This document shows positions 13,601 to 23,784 of a stretch of DNA of 64,000 bases, in pieces. The stretch comes from Paratinospora sagittata. Its lineage: Eukaryota; Streptophyta; Magnoliopsida; Ranunculales; Menispermaceae. The translations under genes were made by a program, and so were the position numbers. The notes beneath the pieces are model-generated. The model worked only from the letters and a program-made list of their open reading frames with translations, searched no databases and was not told the origin of the DNA. Within the stretch, counting starts at the first letter, position 1, and the number at the start of each line of letters is the position of its first letter. The DNA is taken from the NCBI GenBank assembly GCA_035771175.1, contig CM069593.1:22123956-22187955 (forward strand), written 5' to 3'.

Positions 13601-16600
13601 GTCTCCTACCCAACATCTCTTTCTTACTTAGTCTCTTGTAAGATGCTTATATCCATATTAGTTTTTTGAAGTGCCCTCCTTATCAAACATATTTTCATAC
13701 TTGAACCACACCCACGAACGTTCCACGAAACAATCTTCAATGTCACCTTCTTCTCCAAATTACTGACAACTTCTTTTGATAGGAATCCCCTGTTCAATGG
13801 GCCTTTGAAGTTCCTAATACTTTCCAGCACCTGATTCCTCTGAATCCTGCACACCTCAAGGTCCATCCTCCTCATGTAATCCGCAAGCACTTTCAGAGTT
13901 TCAACACTGTCCGCCGCACTACTGCGAGTCGATGTTGAAACTACCGGCTTACCCAGACCACTTGCACGCGATTCCACAATTGAAGATTGGCCACCCCTAA
14001 TTTCTGGAGGACTTGATTCCTCCACTGCACCCGATACAAATGGTTGGGGGATCTTTGATGTTGCAAGACTCTGGGCGTTAGGTTCAGTGTGTGAATTGGA
14101 CTTTTCCAGGGTGGGCTTGGTTTGGGAAGGATTAGGAAGAGAAGAAGTAAAAAAACAGGGAAGAGAAAGAAATCGTTGCACGTTAGAGAAAACCAAATCA
14201 CCAACTAAGACTGGGTTCTAGATTACCTAAGGGTCATTATTAATAGGATCTTCGAGGAAAGTCGCGCCTCAAATCCACCTCGTTCTCTTGATTATGTTCA
14301 GAAGAAGAGACAGAAGTCGTTGAATCCTCAGATGCCTCTCGCGCTACGGCTTCACAGCGTCCCCCGTGTCACCCTCCCAAGAGACTGCCATCATTGTCAC
14401 ACAATTTGTCCTCCTCGCACCCCTTCCACAAAACCGCCTCGTTGGAAACCCTATTGCCAACACGCACCCTCTTCATTTGCTTCCTTGAAAGCCCTTTTCG
14501 TTGATCCGCGACGTTGATGGTGGAAAAGACGTAATCACCTAGGAGAACATCCCTATAGGCCACCATGCAATTCCTTTCTTCCAAGCTCTAACCCTCCTGA
14601 GAAAGGAGATCATGGCTTGTCTAAACGTAACACCCCCTACACCCATGCCAGAGTGTTGAGAATGTGTCTGACCTTCTACCATGTCTCTGTGAATCACAGC
14701 CTCTAATGTCGATGAACCACCGTCGGCACCATCTCATTCTTCTTTGTTGCATTTTGATGTCGAAGATTAGAGCGAATCAGAGACGTGTAGGCAGCACCGT
14801 GACTTCCTCCTGCGAGTCAAAAACATGAGTAGGGAGCATCGTATCATCTCCTAGAGAAATTGTATGAAAAGAATTCTGACTGTGGGCTGAATTTGCAATG
14901 TTCGACCCATGAGAAGGGCAATGGACCCATGAGAAGGGCAATGGGCCCATGATGCGCATTGCCCGTCCCCTGGCGATTGGTGTTAGGTCCATTTGTAACT
15001 TCAAGCCCAGCATTACCCACCCCGCCTACGTGCAGCCCAAGCCCATATAGCCCATCACCCCCTAGCCAATCCTCATCCGAGCCCACACGTGGCTTGGAAT
15101 TTTCAACCCCGCTGACACCTAGCCTGTTGCTAACATCGCCTACATTAAACTACATAGGAGCCACCCTCTCATGACACGTTTCAATTGCATTAAATGCACT
15201 GGACTGAATCGCCTGACCACCATTATGATCAACGTGGGTTTGCTTGTTAGCGACGGCACCCTATACGGGGGGGGACAACACCTAAGACTATGTCAGCGAC
15301 TGACTTTCCTTTCTCCGTCTGGACGACACCGACAGGCCCCCAACTACGACACCAATGCCCTTCTTCTTGAATGTTTTGTCGCCATTGTTCCAGCCAAACC
15401 TTGGACCCTTCTTTGCCTCGTAGGATCACCGGTCGCCGAAGGCTCTAAAGATATGCACCTCAAAAATGCCTCCATTATGAAGGATCCACGAGTACAATGA
15501 AACGAAGCCATCGTCCACCCCGCGAAACTTTCAACTTTGTGTAACGTAGAAAGGCGAGATTCGTCGTATCTGCATGAACTTCCAATAGATCCCCACAAAG
15601 TTCCCTGATCTTGTTGAAGACTTCCGGCCCTTAGTACTCCGTTGGTATGTCGTCGACATCTATCCATTCATTGCAGCAGCTGATTAAGGGCTCATGCCAC
15701 TGCCATAAGTCCACCCACTCTACCACTTTCATCACGGATGACCGAAAGTTTTGCAGCAATGTCATTTTCTCCACTTTGTTCCAGCACCACAAAACAACAC
15801 GATCATCCGCCATGATTGATAGAAAGATCAATCTCTTAAGGACGTTCGATACTTCGACCCGAGCTTCGCTCCAACGTCTGGAAGAAAAGCATTTTAAAAC
15901 TACCACTGCAAGGTTCCAATACAAAGGATACTCCTTTTCAATCTGAGAATTTTTGCAACCAATATCTCCCGGCTCCATAAGTACACCCCTTTGACTCACG
16001 GACCTCGGAACATTCTTTAAGGAGGAAGACCTCTCGAACACCAAAACCTTCCTCAAGCCCTCCCTAAATGCTTCCCACCCATGTGCCACCTCAAGGACAA
16101 TGATCATCTTCACCACGCCATCTTCCACCTTCAGGATGTGATTATAGATTCCCCTATCGTTCCTTAGCTCCTCAACGATGACAACCCCTTTGTTTTCCCT
16201 CACTGACTATTTCACCGATTTCCTATTGCTCTCCCCACGGGCTCCCGCCACTCTCAAGCGAAGCCATTCTGTTGTAGCCCACTTGATTTTGAGAAGAAAG
16301 GTCTTCAAGCCAAACCTTTCCTCAATCCATACCGTTTTCCAATCGGAGCGGCCCCCACAGCGAGAAGGCTTTCGCCCCCACACGAAACTCCACCCGAACA
16401 TCCTTCCCACCCATGTTGGAATTTTTGTAACAAGGGTTTGACTCATTGAGTAGATTGATGTGACTCTAATCAAATTAGTATGGTGGGAGTGCTACCCATA
16501 AGCATGTATTAATTAAATATGTAACTCTATGTAGTTTTTTCACTGAATTAAATTTTAGAACCAAAAATATTAACATTGAGCTTACAATCTCACTGTCACG

Positions 16601-19600
16601 GTTCTGTATTCCCTAATCACTTAAATTTAATCCTAACGTAAATGACAATATAATCCTTTTCTCTTTATCTCAACCCAAAGAAACTTGTTTTTTCAATTTC
16701 CAAGACAGTTTGATGTACAATATATCTTAGCATGTTTTTTTATTTAAGTTTCTTTTTTTAGAGAAATTTTTATTTTGATAAATTTATATTTTAGTGGTAG
16801 TTCTAGATAGTTTTTAAAATTCGTTTTTATTGTTTAAGTGTATTAAAAAGTGTCTAAATAGAGTTCTAATAGGATTAGGAAGTTGTTATTATGTTATAAA
16901 TAGGTTAGGAAACTCATTTTTTGGTGTTTTAGGTAGTTTAAAAATTGTTTTAGGAGAGTTATCTATATAAGGACCTCCAATTACGAATTTTAAGATATGA
17001 AGATCAATTTTTTTTTCTCTTTGAATAATTTATTCAATAGAATATATATTTGATTATTTTTTTGAGTATTTTCGTTCTTTCTTTCGCGACGAATCTGCAT
17101 CACAGTTGACTCTAGTCAATGAATTATTTGATAAATAAATTTTCTATTTGATGATGCATAATGAGAAGGGTTCTTTAATAAATATATTCTTGCTATCAAT
17201 ATTCATTTTTTTACTTTCAATATTCGTAGTTAACAAAATATTATTTATCCAAACTTTCTGTTTTTTTATTACGTTTGTTATCAATTTTACTTTTTAAGCG
17301 TAGCAGGTCATTAGTTGTAATCTTTAGAAGGTTTCATGAAGCCCCTATATATGTTTGTCTTAAAGAGATCATACAATATGGAACTTTTTAATTTACTAAG
17401 TGGGTTTGACTCCATAGAGTGTGTAATGCCACTCCAGACAGACCTTTGTGTGGTTGTGTGATTCCACACCCATCACACAACCACACAAAGGTGTGCCTCC
17501 TCCTCCAATCAATTAGTGTGATTCTAATTGATTCTCATATCATATGATTCCACATATAAAGTATTAATATCTATGTTCATTTGATATTATAGTAGGGCCT
17601 CTTAACCACCAGCTGTAGCTTTTGAATTCAGTGATATGTCTGGACCCGTTTTAAAAAGGGCTGGACAAATGCGGACAAACAGGTCTAGGCTACTTTTGCC
17701 ACCCCTACAATACATAAACTTATAGAGTGAAGATAAAAGAGACAAGAATTAAAATGAGTATTGTAATAGTACTTGTTTTCTGAGCAGGTTCATCTTCTTC
17801 ATTTTCTTCTTCAATAATATTATCCTGCAAAAGACAAATAATAGTTAATTAGGAATGGCACAAACAAAAAACATAGAATCAAGAAATAGTTGCAACTCCT
17901 TGCAAACAAAATATGGAAAAGAAGCGTGAAATGCACAATGACCAACCTCCTCCTCAAAGAGCAAAGCTTTCTCCTTTTTAGAAACCTTTTTCTTCTCCTC
18001 AAGTATGCGACTCTTATGAACCCATGCTAAAACCTCAGAAACACCTTCAGATTTTTTCTTCAATCTCTCTTCTTTCATCCTGCAAAAAAACATATAAAAT
18101 AAACTGAAATTGAACTTAATGATGTTTTAAAGGCAACACGACACCTGATTAACAGTACCACTGTGCAATTAGCATAAGGAAGTCCACGTTACCCCGCAAT
18201 CAATCAATAAACCACAAAGCAAACATGAGAAAAAGTGAATTACAATTTTTCTAACAAAAAAATGCACAAAGCATATCTTTCTTATGATTTTTCTTCGATT
18301 CCAACAAACAATATTTTTCACATGTTTCTACACGCTAGTCGCATCCAAAAAAAGTTGTGAATTCTAGCAATGTTATTTTAGTTTATAAACCATGGGAGCA
18401 ACTTAAAGTTCTAAACAGCTATCCAAGATAGTTTGTTGATGTGGTATAGCTATTGCAGAATGCAATTAAAGAAAGCTATCGGGCTAAACGTTGTTGATCT
18501 AATTGGAAGCTCAAAGCTTCTTGTAAGCTTAACCTCGCCAACTAGCAAAAGTAATAAAGAAGGAAGCATACCTCGAGAGTATTAAGAAAGGGATTTAAAG
18601 TGGAATCTATAGAGCTGACTGATGGGTAGTTGAGTTTTATTAGGTTGACCAAAATAATAAAAAAAAAACACTTTTTTTATACTTACAAAAGGTAATCCCA
18701 CGAAAGAGGTCCTGTCCTAAGCACTTAACTGAAGGAGTTGAACAAGATTGCTAACCTTGTTGATTATGCACTCGCTTCTAAGGATCATTCAAGTGTAAGT
18801 AATGAAACAAATGGAAATAAAACAAGGCCAAGTGAGAGATGAACAGTTACCCGCCAACCCCAAAAAATAAGCAAGTGAAAAGAAAACAAAACCATTGTAC
18901 TTGGGTAGGAAAGATTAGTAAGAGAATGAGGTCCAAAAACACTTAGAAGAAAGAAGAGGTGAAGATGGACAACTGTTGAAGGCAATCATGATAGTGAAGA
19001 TGAATGATAACCTTAAGAAATAGACAAAATGGTGATTCTTAAGGCATTAGCATCATTTTTTGTTGAAATGTGAATTTGGAAGGGAGAAAAAGAAAAAAAA
19101 AAAAAAAACTCTCTATTTAATGAGAATTTCCCTTCTTATAACAATATTGGTATTTGGTTTTGCTAGAGGTGTGCATTAGGTTGAGTAAGGTAAGAATCGA
19201 AATTTGACTTCACCCTAAACTTTAGTCAGTTGAAAATTAGAATTAATTCGGGAAAAGTCTAATTTAACGAATTTTTTGTAAAAATTCACTAAAGTAGAGA
19301 AGTTTAGAGAATTTTGTTATAAATACTAAAATATCTAGATTTATTGTAATATAAGCTAAAAACTAATTTGAATAGACACTTTTAATAGATAAAAATATTC
19401 ATAAATGACCTAACAAAATTAATCTTTGTTAAGTGGGCGGCTTTTGCTCTTGATCCCTTTTCTGTGTTTTGAATTTCAATTTTGTGGTGGCTTGCTTCTA
19501 GACCAAATAATTTGTTATTTTGACATTTCACCTTGCCTAATTTATTATTTTATTATTATTGTATTTTCATATTATTATATGAGAATTTAAATAAAAGAAG

Positions 19601-21282
19601 TTGGCTTTCGAAAATCTTTCAATGTATTTTTAAGTATTTGTCTCATTTTGATTTTCTTTCTTTTTTTTACTTTTGTTTATCTTAATTCTTTTCTTCTTTT
19701 TTCCACAAGGCATATTCCGCAAAATTACAAGATGTGTTAGCTTGTAAGATTTTTTTAATTTTATTGCTATGCCGGTTGATGAAGATAAAAATAATGCACA
19801 ACTATTGGTAATTCGTTTATTATTTTTATTAATTAAAAAATGCGTGTTTACTTCTCTATCAAATTTTATGTCGAGTTTTTACATATTCTAATTGAAAATT
19901 AAACATTTGTCAAATTTTTCAAATTTTTGGGCACATTTTTGCATTTTTTAAATTACATTCACTTTGCACTTCGAAACGTTCAAAAAGCCAAAAAATTTCG
20001 ACAATTTTTTTGATTTTTAAAACCTTGAGGTCATGTTTGAACCCAAAACCCACCCACCTGGCACATGTTCGGCGACACAAAGGTACACTTGATCCATCGT
20101 GACCTCTTTTGAAAAGTTCATTAAAAAGAGGGCCTGGCCCAACCAACCCATTCACAAGTTGGCTCAGTCAAGTCAATCAAGTTCCCTAGGAGATGCTCAC
20201 TCAAAGCAAGAACTTGACTGTTACTCTACTTTTGCTTGAAGGAAATGAAGACGATATGGTGGTGTTTATTGTGGTTAGAAAGGCATTTAGAATCTATAAT
20301 TTCTCTAATAGTCAAAACAATGTAATTGAGCATTTATTACGTTATGTAATATGTGGTTAGAACCTATTCCTAAACAATAAATCAATTATTGGGTCAAGTA
20401 TTTCAAATTGGAAATGCTAAGAAAAAACTAACCCAAGAAGCATAGTTTGTTGATGAGTTACCAAATACAATAACACCTCTAATAAATTATTTACAAAAGC
20501 AACAAATCTATTTATTACAAGAAATACTTCTAAATAAGAAAATAAAAATTAGAAATTAAAAATTATACATACACGCATCACACATGATAGAATGATTAAA
20601 AATTAACAAGCAAACCATACTATGCTATTATTAGCTTACAAGGGAGGATAACTTACTTTGATATGCGACCCTCAAGCTTCGAAGTTGATGATTGTGGTCC
20701 ATTTGATGTCAAAGAACCACTATCACCCCCGCCCTGCTCAATTTCCTTTTCATCCTTGGCTTCATCATGGCCTTCATCACGAATCCTCCCACTCACTTTA
20801 TGTCTCTCCTCATTATCTTGCTCCATTTCCTTCTCTCTTTCTCTATCCTTCAATTTATTCCGGTCCTTATCCTTTTCTTTGTCCTTCACCCTCTCCCGAT
20901 CTTTATATTTTTCCTTTTCTTTTTCTTTTGACTTATCTCGATCCTTTTCTCTTTCCTTATCTTTCTCCTTCTCCTTCCCCTCTCGTCCTCCTCGATCATG
21001 ATGTTCCTTCTCTGCTCCTCTATCCTTGTCACGATACTTATCCTTCTCCTTCTCCTTATGTCTATATCGATCCCGTTCATCATAATCTTGCTCCCTAACC
21101 TTATCTCTATTCTTGTCCTTTTCGCGCTCTTCTACATCTTCTCTCCTATCCCTGCTAGAAATTCTGCGATTCTCTTTCTCCCTATCGTTTGAAATGTCAT
21201 TAGTCTTTGAGCGCTCTCGTTCTCGCTCTTTACTTCCATGGTCCTTCTCTTCTCTTCTACTCTTCTTATGATCCTTGGCCAT
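1680..21282 (-). CDS. DOT2: SART-1/Snu66 family splicing factor DOT2 (12 coding exons)
   Basis: Exons on the minus strand: 20657-21282, 17947-18079, 17773-17824, 9196-9309, 9017-9110, 8857-8923, 8691-8750, 8004-8616, 7141-7502, 6366-6586, 5267-5345 and 1680-1754. Phases agree across every junction and give 831 residues plus stop; Arabidopsis DOT2/MDF is about 820. Residues 1-208 are an RED/RS-like, highly charged Arg/Lys/Asp/Glu segment. Family landmarks follow: MKEERLKKKSEGVSEVLAW (from about 210), VLTLKDQSILADGD, EVDMLENVEIGEQK, GLSGALQLLKERGTLKE, WGGRNMDKKKSKLVGI, then MTPKEAFRRISHKFHGKGPG and the C-terminal VEHFLGIKRK (808-817). The family is a U4/U6.U5 tri-snRNP component needed for spliceosome activation; in Arabidopsis its loss affects meristem and vein patterning. 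The nucleus is the expected location. The ATG at 21282 begins MAKDHKKSRR. A 5'UTR intron of about 22174-21295 is likely (acceptor TTTGCAG just upstream of the ATG). Introns are unusually long, reaching 8.5 kb and 3.5 kb. No frameshift or internal stop was seen. Confidence 0.95.
2020..2640 (-). mobile_element. Decayed RTE-type LINE fragment in the last DOT2 intron
   Basis: On the minus strand, broken frames retain pieces typical of plant RTE-clade reverse-transcriptase tails: around 2300-2420 a stretch resembling LGS-x-IQ-x-DGEINEDVNYRVKAG, then a Trp-Arg-Ser-rich continuation and a (C/Y)DR-(R/H)IP-like segment. Many stops and frameshifts are present. Boundaries are approximate. It sits in the intron between exons 11 and 12 in the same orientation as DOT2. 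Confidence 0.45.
3040..3260 (-). mobile_element. SINE, tRNA-derived, minus orientation
   Basis: The plus strand shows CGTACCTAGTGCACGAAGCT followed by a GGGTCTTGGGAAGGG-like block and then GCAACCTCTAGGTCATAACG. The reverse complement gives a head with TTGCTCCGTTATGACCTAGA and a tail ending near GTGCACTAGGTACGCC. I know this layout from widespread angiosperm SINEs of the Au-like type. The head is duplicated (see the next feature). Ends are approximate. Confidence 0.5.
3152..3229. repeat. Perfect 39-bp tandem duplication
   Basis: Positions 3152-3190 and 3191-3229 are identical 39-base units, each starting ATGCAACCTCTAGGTCATAA. A third partial unit starts at 3230. The unit overlaps the tRNA-like head of the SINE, so it is a local duplication inside the element. 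Confidence 0.9.
3943..4190. mobile_element. Tourist-like (PIF/Harbinger-type) MITE
   Basis: A 248-bp AT-rich element. The left end is GGCCCTGTTTGGTATAAGAT and the right end, read inward on the other strand, is GGGCATTTTTGGTATCCAAT, so the termini are imperfect inverted repeats. It is flanked by TAA on both sides (3940-3942 and 4191-4193), the expected Harbinger-type target duplication. It lies inside the last DOT2 intron and has no coding capacity. Confidence 0.6.
10049..14196 (-). pseudogene. LINE ORF2 remnant: endonuclease, reverse transcriptase, zf-RVT
   Basis: Broken minus-strand frames in order: the apurinic-type endonuclease start KIVSWNVRGCG and ILQETK (13620-13740), its middle part with GDINSTRF and TWSNLR (12818-13321), then reverse-transcriptase blocks CLIPKK, DYRPISLV and HSAFVQG (12072-12320). 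These are followed by RQGDPLSPFLF and the catalytic LQFADDTLIF (11580-11897), the downstream RT thumb region (10900-11496), and the zf-RVT-like Cys/His segment near 10330-10590. The tail is at 10080-10250 (LWLERNGRVF). Frame changes and stops near 11500, 11900, 12700 and 13600 mark it as a pseudogene. The FADD catalytic box is intact. Confidence 0.85.
14777..16203 (-). pseudogene. LINE ORF1 remnant (DUF4283-like)
   Basis: The frame 15631-16203 carries a region resembling the DUF4283 N-terminal domain of plant LINE ORF1 proteins (GWEAFREGLRKVL ... VLKRLIFLSIMADD ... WVDLWQWHEP). The following frame at 15344-15667 continues with AGWTMASFHCTRGS. Frames shift several times towards 14777 and there is no intact ORF. 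In living elements ORF1 is an RNA-binding protein of the transposition particle. The family assignment rests on my memory of similar plant elements. Confidence 0.5.
16474..17440. other. AT-rich intron sequence without recognised feature
   Basis: Part of the long DOT2 intron on the 5' side of the LINE. It is AT-rich with no coding signal. A GGGTTTGACTC motif near 16432 recurs near 17402, which suggests an old dispersed element whose borders I cannot fix. Confidence 0.4.
17442..17533. repeat. Two adjacent perfect hairpins in DOT2 intron 3
   Basis: First hairpin: the 20-bp arm 17442-17461 (starting ACCTTTGTGTGG) is perfectly complementary to 17473-17492, with an 11-nt loop. Second hairpin: AATCAATTAG at 17507-17516 pairs with CTAATTGATT at 17524-17533 around a 7-nt loop. 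They lie about 240 bp upstream (in plus coordinates) of the 52-nt exon 3 and would be transcribed in the pre-mRNA. Confidence 0.85.
18080..20656. other. DOT2 intron 1 (2.6 kb), no second gene seen
   Basis: AT-rich, with homopolymer runs (A run near 19097). A more GC-rich patch near 19990-20160 on the minus strand (RGHDGSSVPLCRRTC in one frame) looks like a fragment of an old repeat, but I do not recognise it. No gene is supported here. Confidence 0.45.
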
Positions 21283-22174
21283 TATGTATTGGTGCTGCAA
21301 ACAATGCGTGAAAAGACATAACAAAGTAGCATTAGTCAAATCAAACAATTCTCTTTTAAAAGTGTAAGAGAAATACAAAATGGTAAGTGAATAATCTGTC
21401 AAAGCCAAAATAATGAAGGGAGAGATTTTTATGAATAATCTTCTCATACTAGCTTGAAAAGAAATAATCTTCTATTAAAAATAAAAACAACAAAAAACAT
21501 GTTTAAGAATGATGGGGATACTATATTAACCCCATTAATCATGCTACACTAAACAAAAGTGAATTAATTGAATGGTGTGATTTTGTCCATTATAGAAATA
21601 TATGAAAATGATACTCAGCTCAACAAAGCCTTCTCCCAACAAATTGATAAAAATAATGAACTTCATTAATCTGACCTTTCAAAGAAAAAAAAAAAGGTAT
21701 CAACCACTCCATCCACAAGCTTGATAGAAAGGCGACCATGAAAATAAACAAAACCAGAAGAAGAAAATCATGAATCGGTTGAGATTTGCGAAGAACATAA
21801 AAACCGGATAAACATCACTGATAACAAAACACCCTTTTTGTAATACTAGCTTGTAACTACATTCTTTACCAAGTTTCTAAATTTATTTCAATCAATAGAA
21901 AACATAGTATAATTTTCACCGTAATCTGCTCCAAAATCCTATTGTAACACTAAAATCAATCACTCGTATTCAACGCAGGAACTAAAACCTAAAAACGAGG
22001 TTGCATAGCAAGATGACGCAAATGATTAAAAAACAAGCCAAAAAAAAAACTCTAAACCCTGCATATAACATCAAATTTCCAAAACAGAATTCGAATGCAA
22101 TCAATCCAAAATCCTTTTAACTACGAAGCTCCAGGAATCAAGCATTCCTTCGAATTAGTAAGATATTTCTCTAC

Positions 22175-22482
22175 CTTAACTTTCAGCTCTTTAACCTAAT
22201 TGCAAAATAAATCATTGTAGAATAGGAAGGGCTTTTTTTATACTGTGTGTGCAGTGCCGCCAGTGCAAGTTTACTTCGCTCTTCGATTCTTCTCCTTCTT
22301 CCTTTCACTTCTCTCCTTCGTCTCTCTTCTTCTTCTTCTTCTTCTTCTTCTTCTTCTTCTCGCGCTCTCTCTTGTCGATCGCACCAGAAGGGATTGCAAC
22401 CCAGGTGGCAGCGCAGGCTGTGGTTATATTTCTTCAATTTCACCTCCTGAGCCCTTTGGGCCTTTGGGTGATGTTAAGCCCA
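22175..22482 (-). promoter_or_regulatory. Probable DOT2 promoter and first 5'UTR exon
   Basis: Minus strand. A GAA/GA-rich leader (22260-22360) is followed by a possible donor TTAAG|GTAGAG at 22175/22174. This would pair with the acceptor just upstream of the DOT2 ATG (exon from 21294). Upstream are site-II-like elements: TGGGCT (complement of 22477-22482) and a GGCCCA (complement of 22457-22462). Such elements are common in promoters of housekeeping genes. The transcription start was not determined. Confidence 0.4.
22323..22360. repeat. (CTT)n / (GAA)n microsatellite
   Basis: About 12 near-perfect CTT units on the plus strand, GAA on the DOT2 strand, in the presumed DOT2 leader. The Leu-, Ser- and Phe-rich frames across it are artefacts of the repeat. 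Confidence 0.9.
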
Positions 22483-22598
22483 AGGCAAGGTCCATCTGTA
22501 CAAATTTAATTCAAAAAGATAGCGGCCTGTTTAAAAAAACATTTTTCAAAAAAATTTAGTTTGGCTACATGTTTGGTACGTATTAAATATGTAATTTA

Positions 22599-22906
22599 TG
22601 TTATAAATGTGTTGAATGTTCGTCCAATAACCTTTAATTTCAATGTTTGTAACCCCATATTTTAAATTCTATAACCTTTAAATTTATGAGATTATTTGAT
22701 TACTTTTAATTGAATTAAATATATTGTGTAAATGAGTGTTGTGATCTTTTATACCAAAAAGTCTATATAAAAAGGTTTTGTATCTCAATGTAATTATTAA
22801 CAAAGAGCACAAGTTCTCTAATCTCTACAAACTCTTCTCTTTAGATTTTCTAGCTTTAGTTTAGTTTAATGTTTGTTTTATTTTAGTTTTTCTTTATTTT
22901 ATAACA
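22599..22906 (+). repeat. Copia 5' LTR
   Basis: 308 bp, starting TGTTATAAATGTGTTGAATG and ending TTTATTTTATAACA. It contains a TATATAAAAAGG TATA-like box near 22763. The following CGTTATCAGGATG may be the primer-binding region; it is not the common TGGTATCAGAG form. It carries about 80 bp that the 3' LTR lacks. Confidence 0.93.
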
Positions 22907-23784
22907 CGTTATCAGGATGATTGCTCGGATCGATTAAGAAAAGAAAACATCATCTTTTACTCATATTATCATTCTTGCTCGGAAAGGTATATAATGTTGT
23001 AAGGTTTTATTTTATTTTATTTGTGCTATTCTTTTCATTTTATTTGTATAAGAATCTTGCACTATTATTATATATTATATTTAAAGACTATGTACATTTG
23101 TTTTTTCTTTCTCTTTCCCTCTATGTTTTTTTTTCTTTGACTTACTGCATTATTTTGATTGCTAGAATATTTACTATTTATTTAGAGATTTAAATTAGTA
23201 GAGATTTTCTAACATTTGCTGTATTTTCTTTTTTTTTTTACAAATCCTAATTTGCAACTTTGAAAAAGCATATCTAAATACATTAATAATCAAGTCGTAG
23301 ATTATGTTATTTATTTATTTTTATTTATTTATTTTGCTTACTTCCTTACTACTCCAAAAAAATAAAAATAAAAATTACAATTCTGGCATTGGATTTTTTT
23401 TCTTCTTCTTTAGATTGCATCCATTGGATTTTTTTTTTAGTGATTAACCAAAAAAAATTCATTGGGTGCTATTATTCATTGTTATTTTTCTACTTCAACT
23501 ATACATATATATTTATAAACCATATCACATAAATTGTTGAGTCTAAAATATATATGTCTAAGTTATGATTTGAAACTCTTTGTTCTCATATACACACATG
23601 TATGTCATTTTGTTAAAAGTAATATAAAAAAAATTATATATATTTTGAATAAAATATATATGACTATTTCTTTGCATACTAATACTCATCTTATGAATTT
23701 TATGCAAATAATTGATTCATGATGGATACAATTATAAATAATATATTTTGATTAGAACTTACAAATATATATTTTTGTTCAAAT
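22907..23784 (+). other. Copia 5' leader (untranslated)
   Basis: AT-rich DNA between the 5' LTR and the gag start codon at 23785, with poly-T/poly-A runs and no coding signal. Confidence 0.6.

Larger units (their letters stand above)
9882..16413 (-). mobile_element. Full-length, decayed L1-type LINE in DOT2 intron 3
   Basis: About 6.5 kb. It is flanked by a 15-bp target duplication with one mismatch: TGTTGGAATTTCTGT at 9867-9881 and TGTTGGAATTTTTGT at 16414-16428. The 3' end lies at low coordinates, with an eight-base A run (complement of 9893-9900) just inside the repeat. On the minus strand the order is ORF1 remnant, endonuclease, reverse transcriptase and C-terminal zinc-binding domain, as in plant L1 elements. 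Several stops and frameshifts break every frame, so it is not autonomous. It has the same orientation as DOT2 and lies wholly inside the 8.5-kb intron between 9309 and 17773. Confidence 0.9.

Noticed and set aside
10049..16473. LINE frames as host genes inside the DOT2 intron
   Set aside because: They are in broken frames, carry endonuclease/RT motifs and lie within a target-site-duplicated element.
20658..21192. Plus-strand Pro/Ser/Leu-rich frames opposite DOT2 exon 1
   Set aside because: They are shadows of the Arg/Lys/Asp/Glu-rich repeats on the coding strand; no start context, splice pattern or family resemblance.
22245..22559. Plus-strand frames across the CTT repeat as a small gene
   Set aside because: The Leu, Ser and Phe runs come from the microsatellite, and all three plus frames are open there for that reason.
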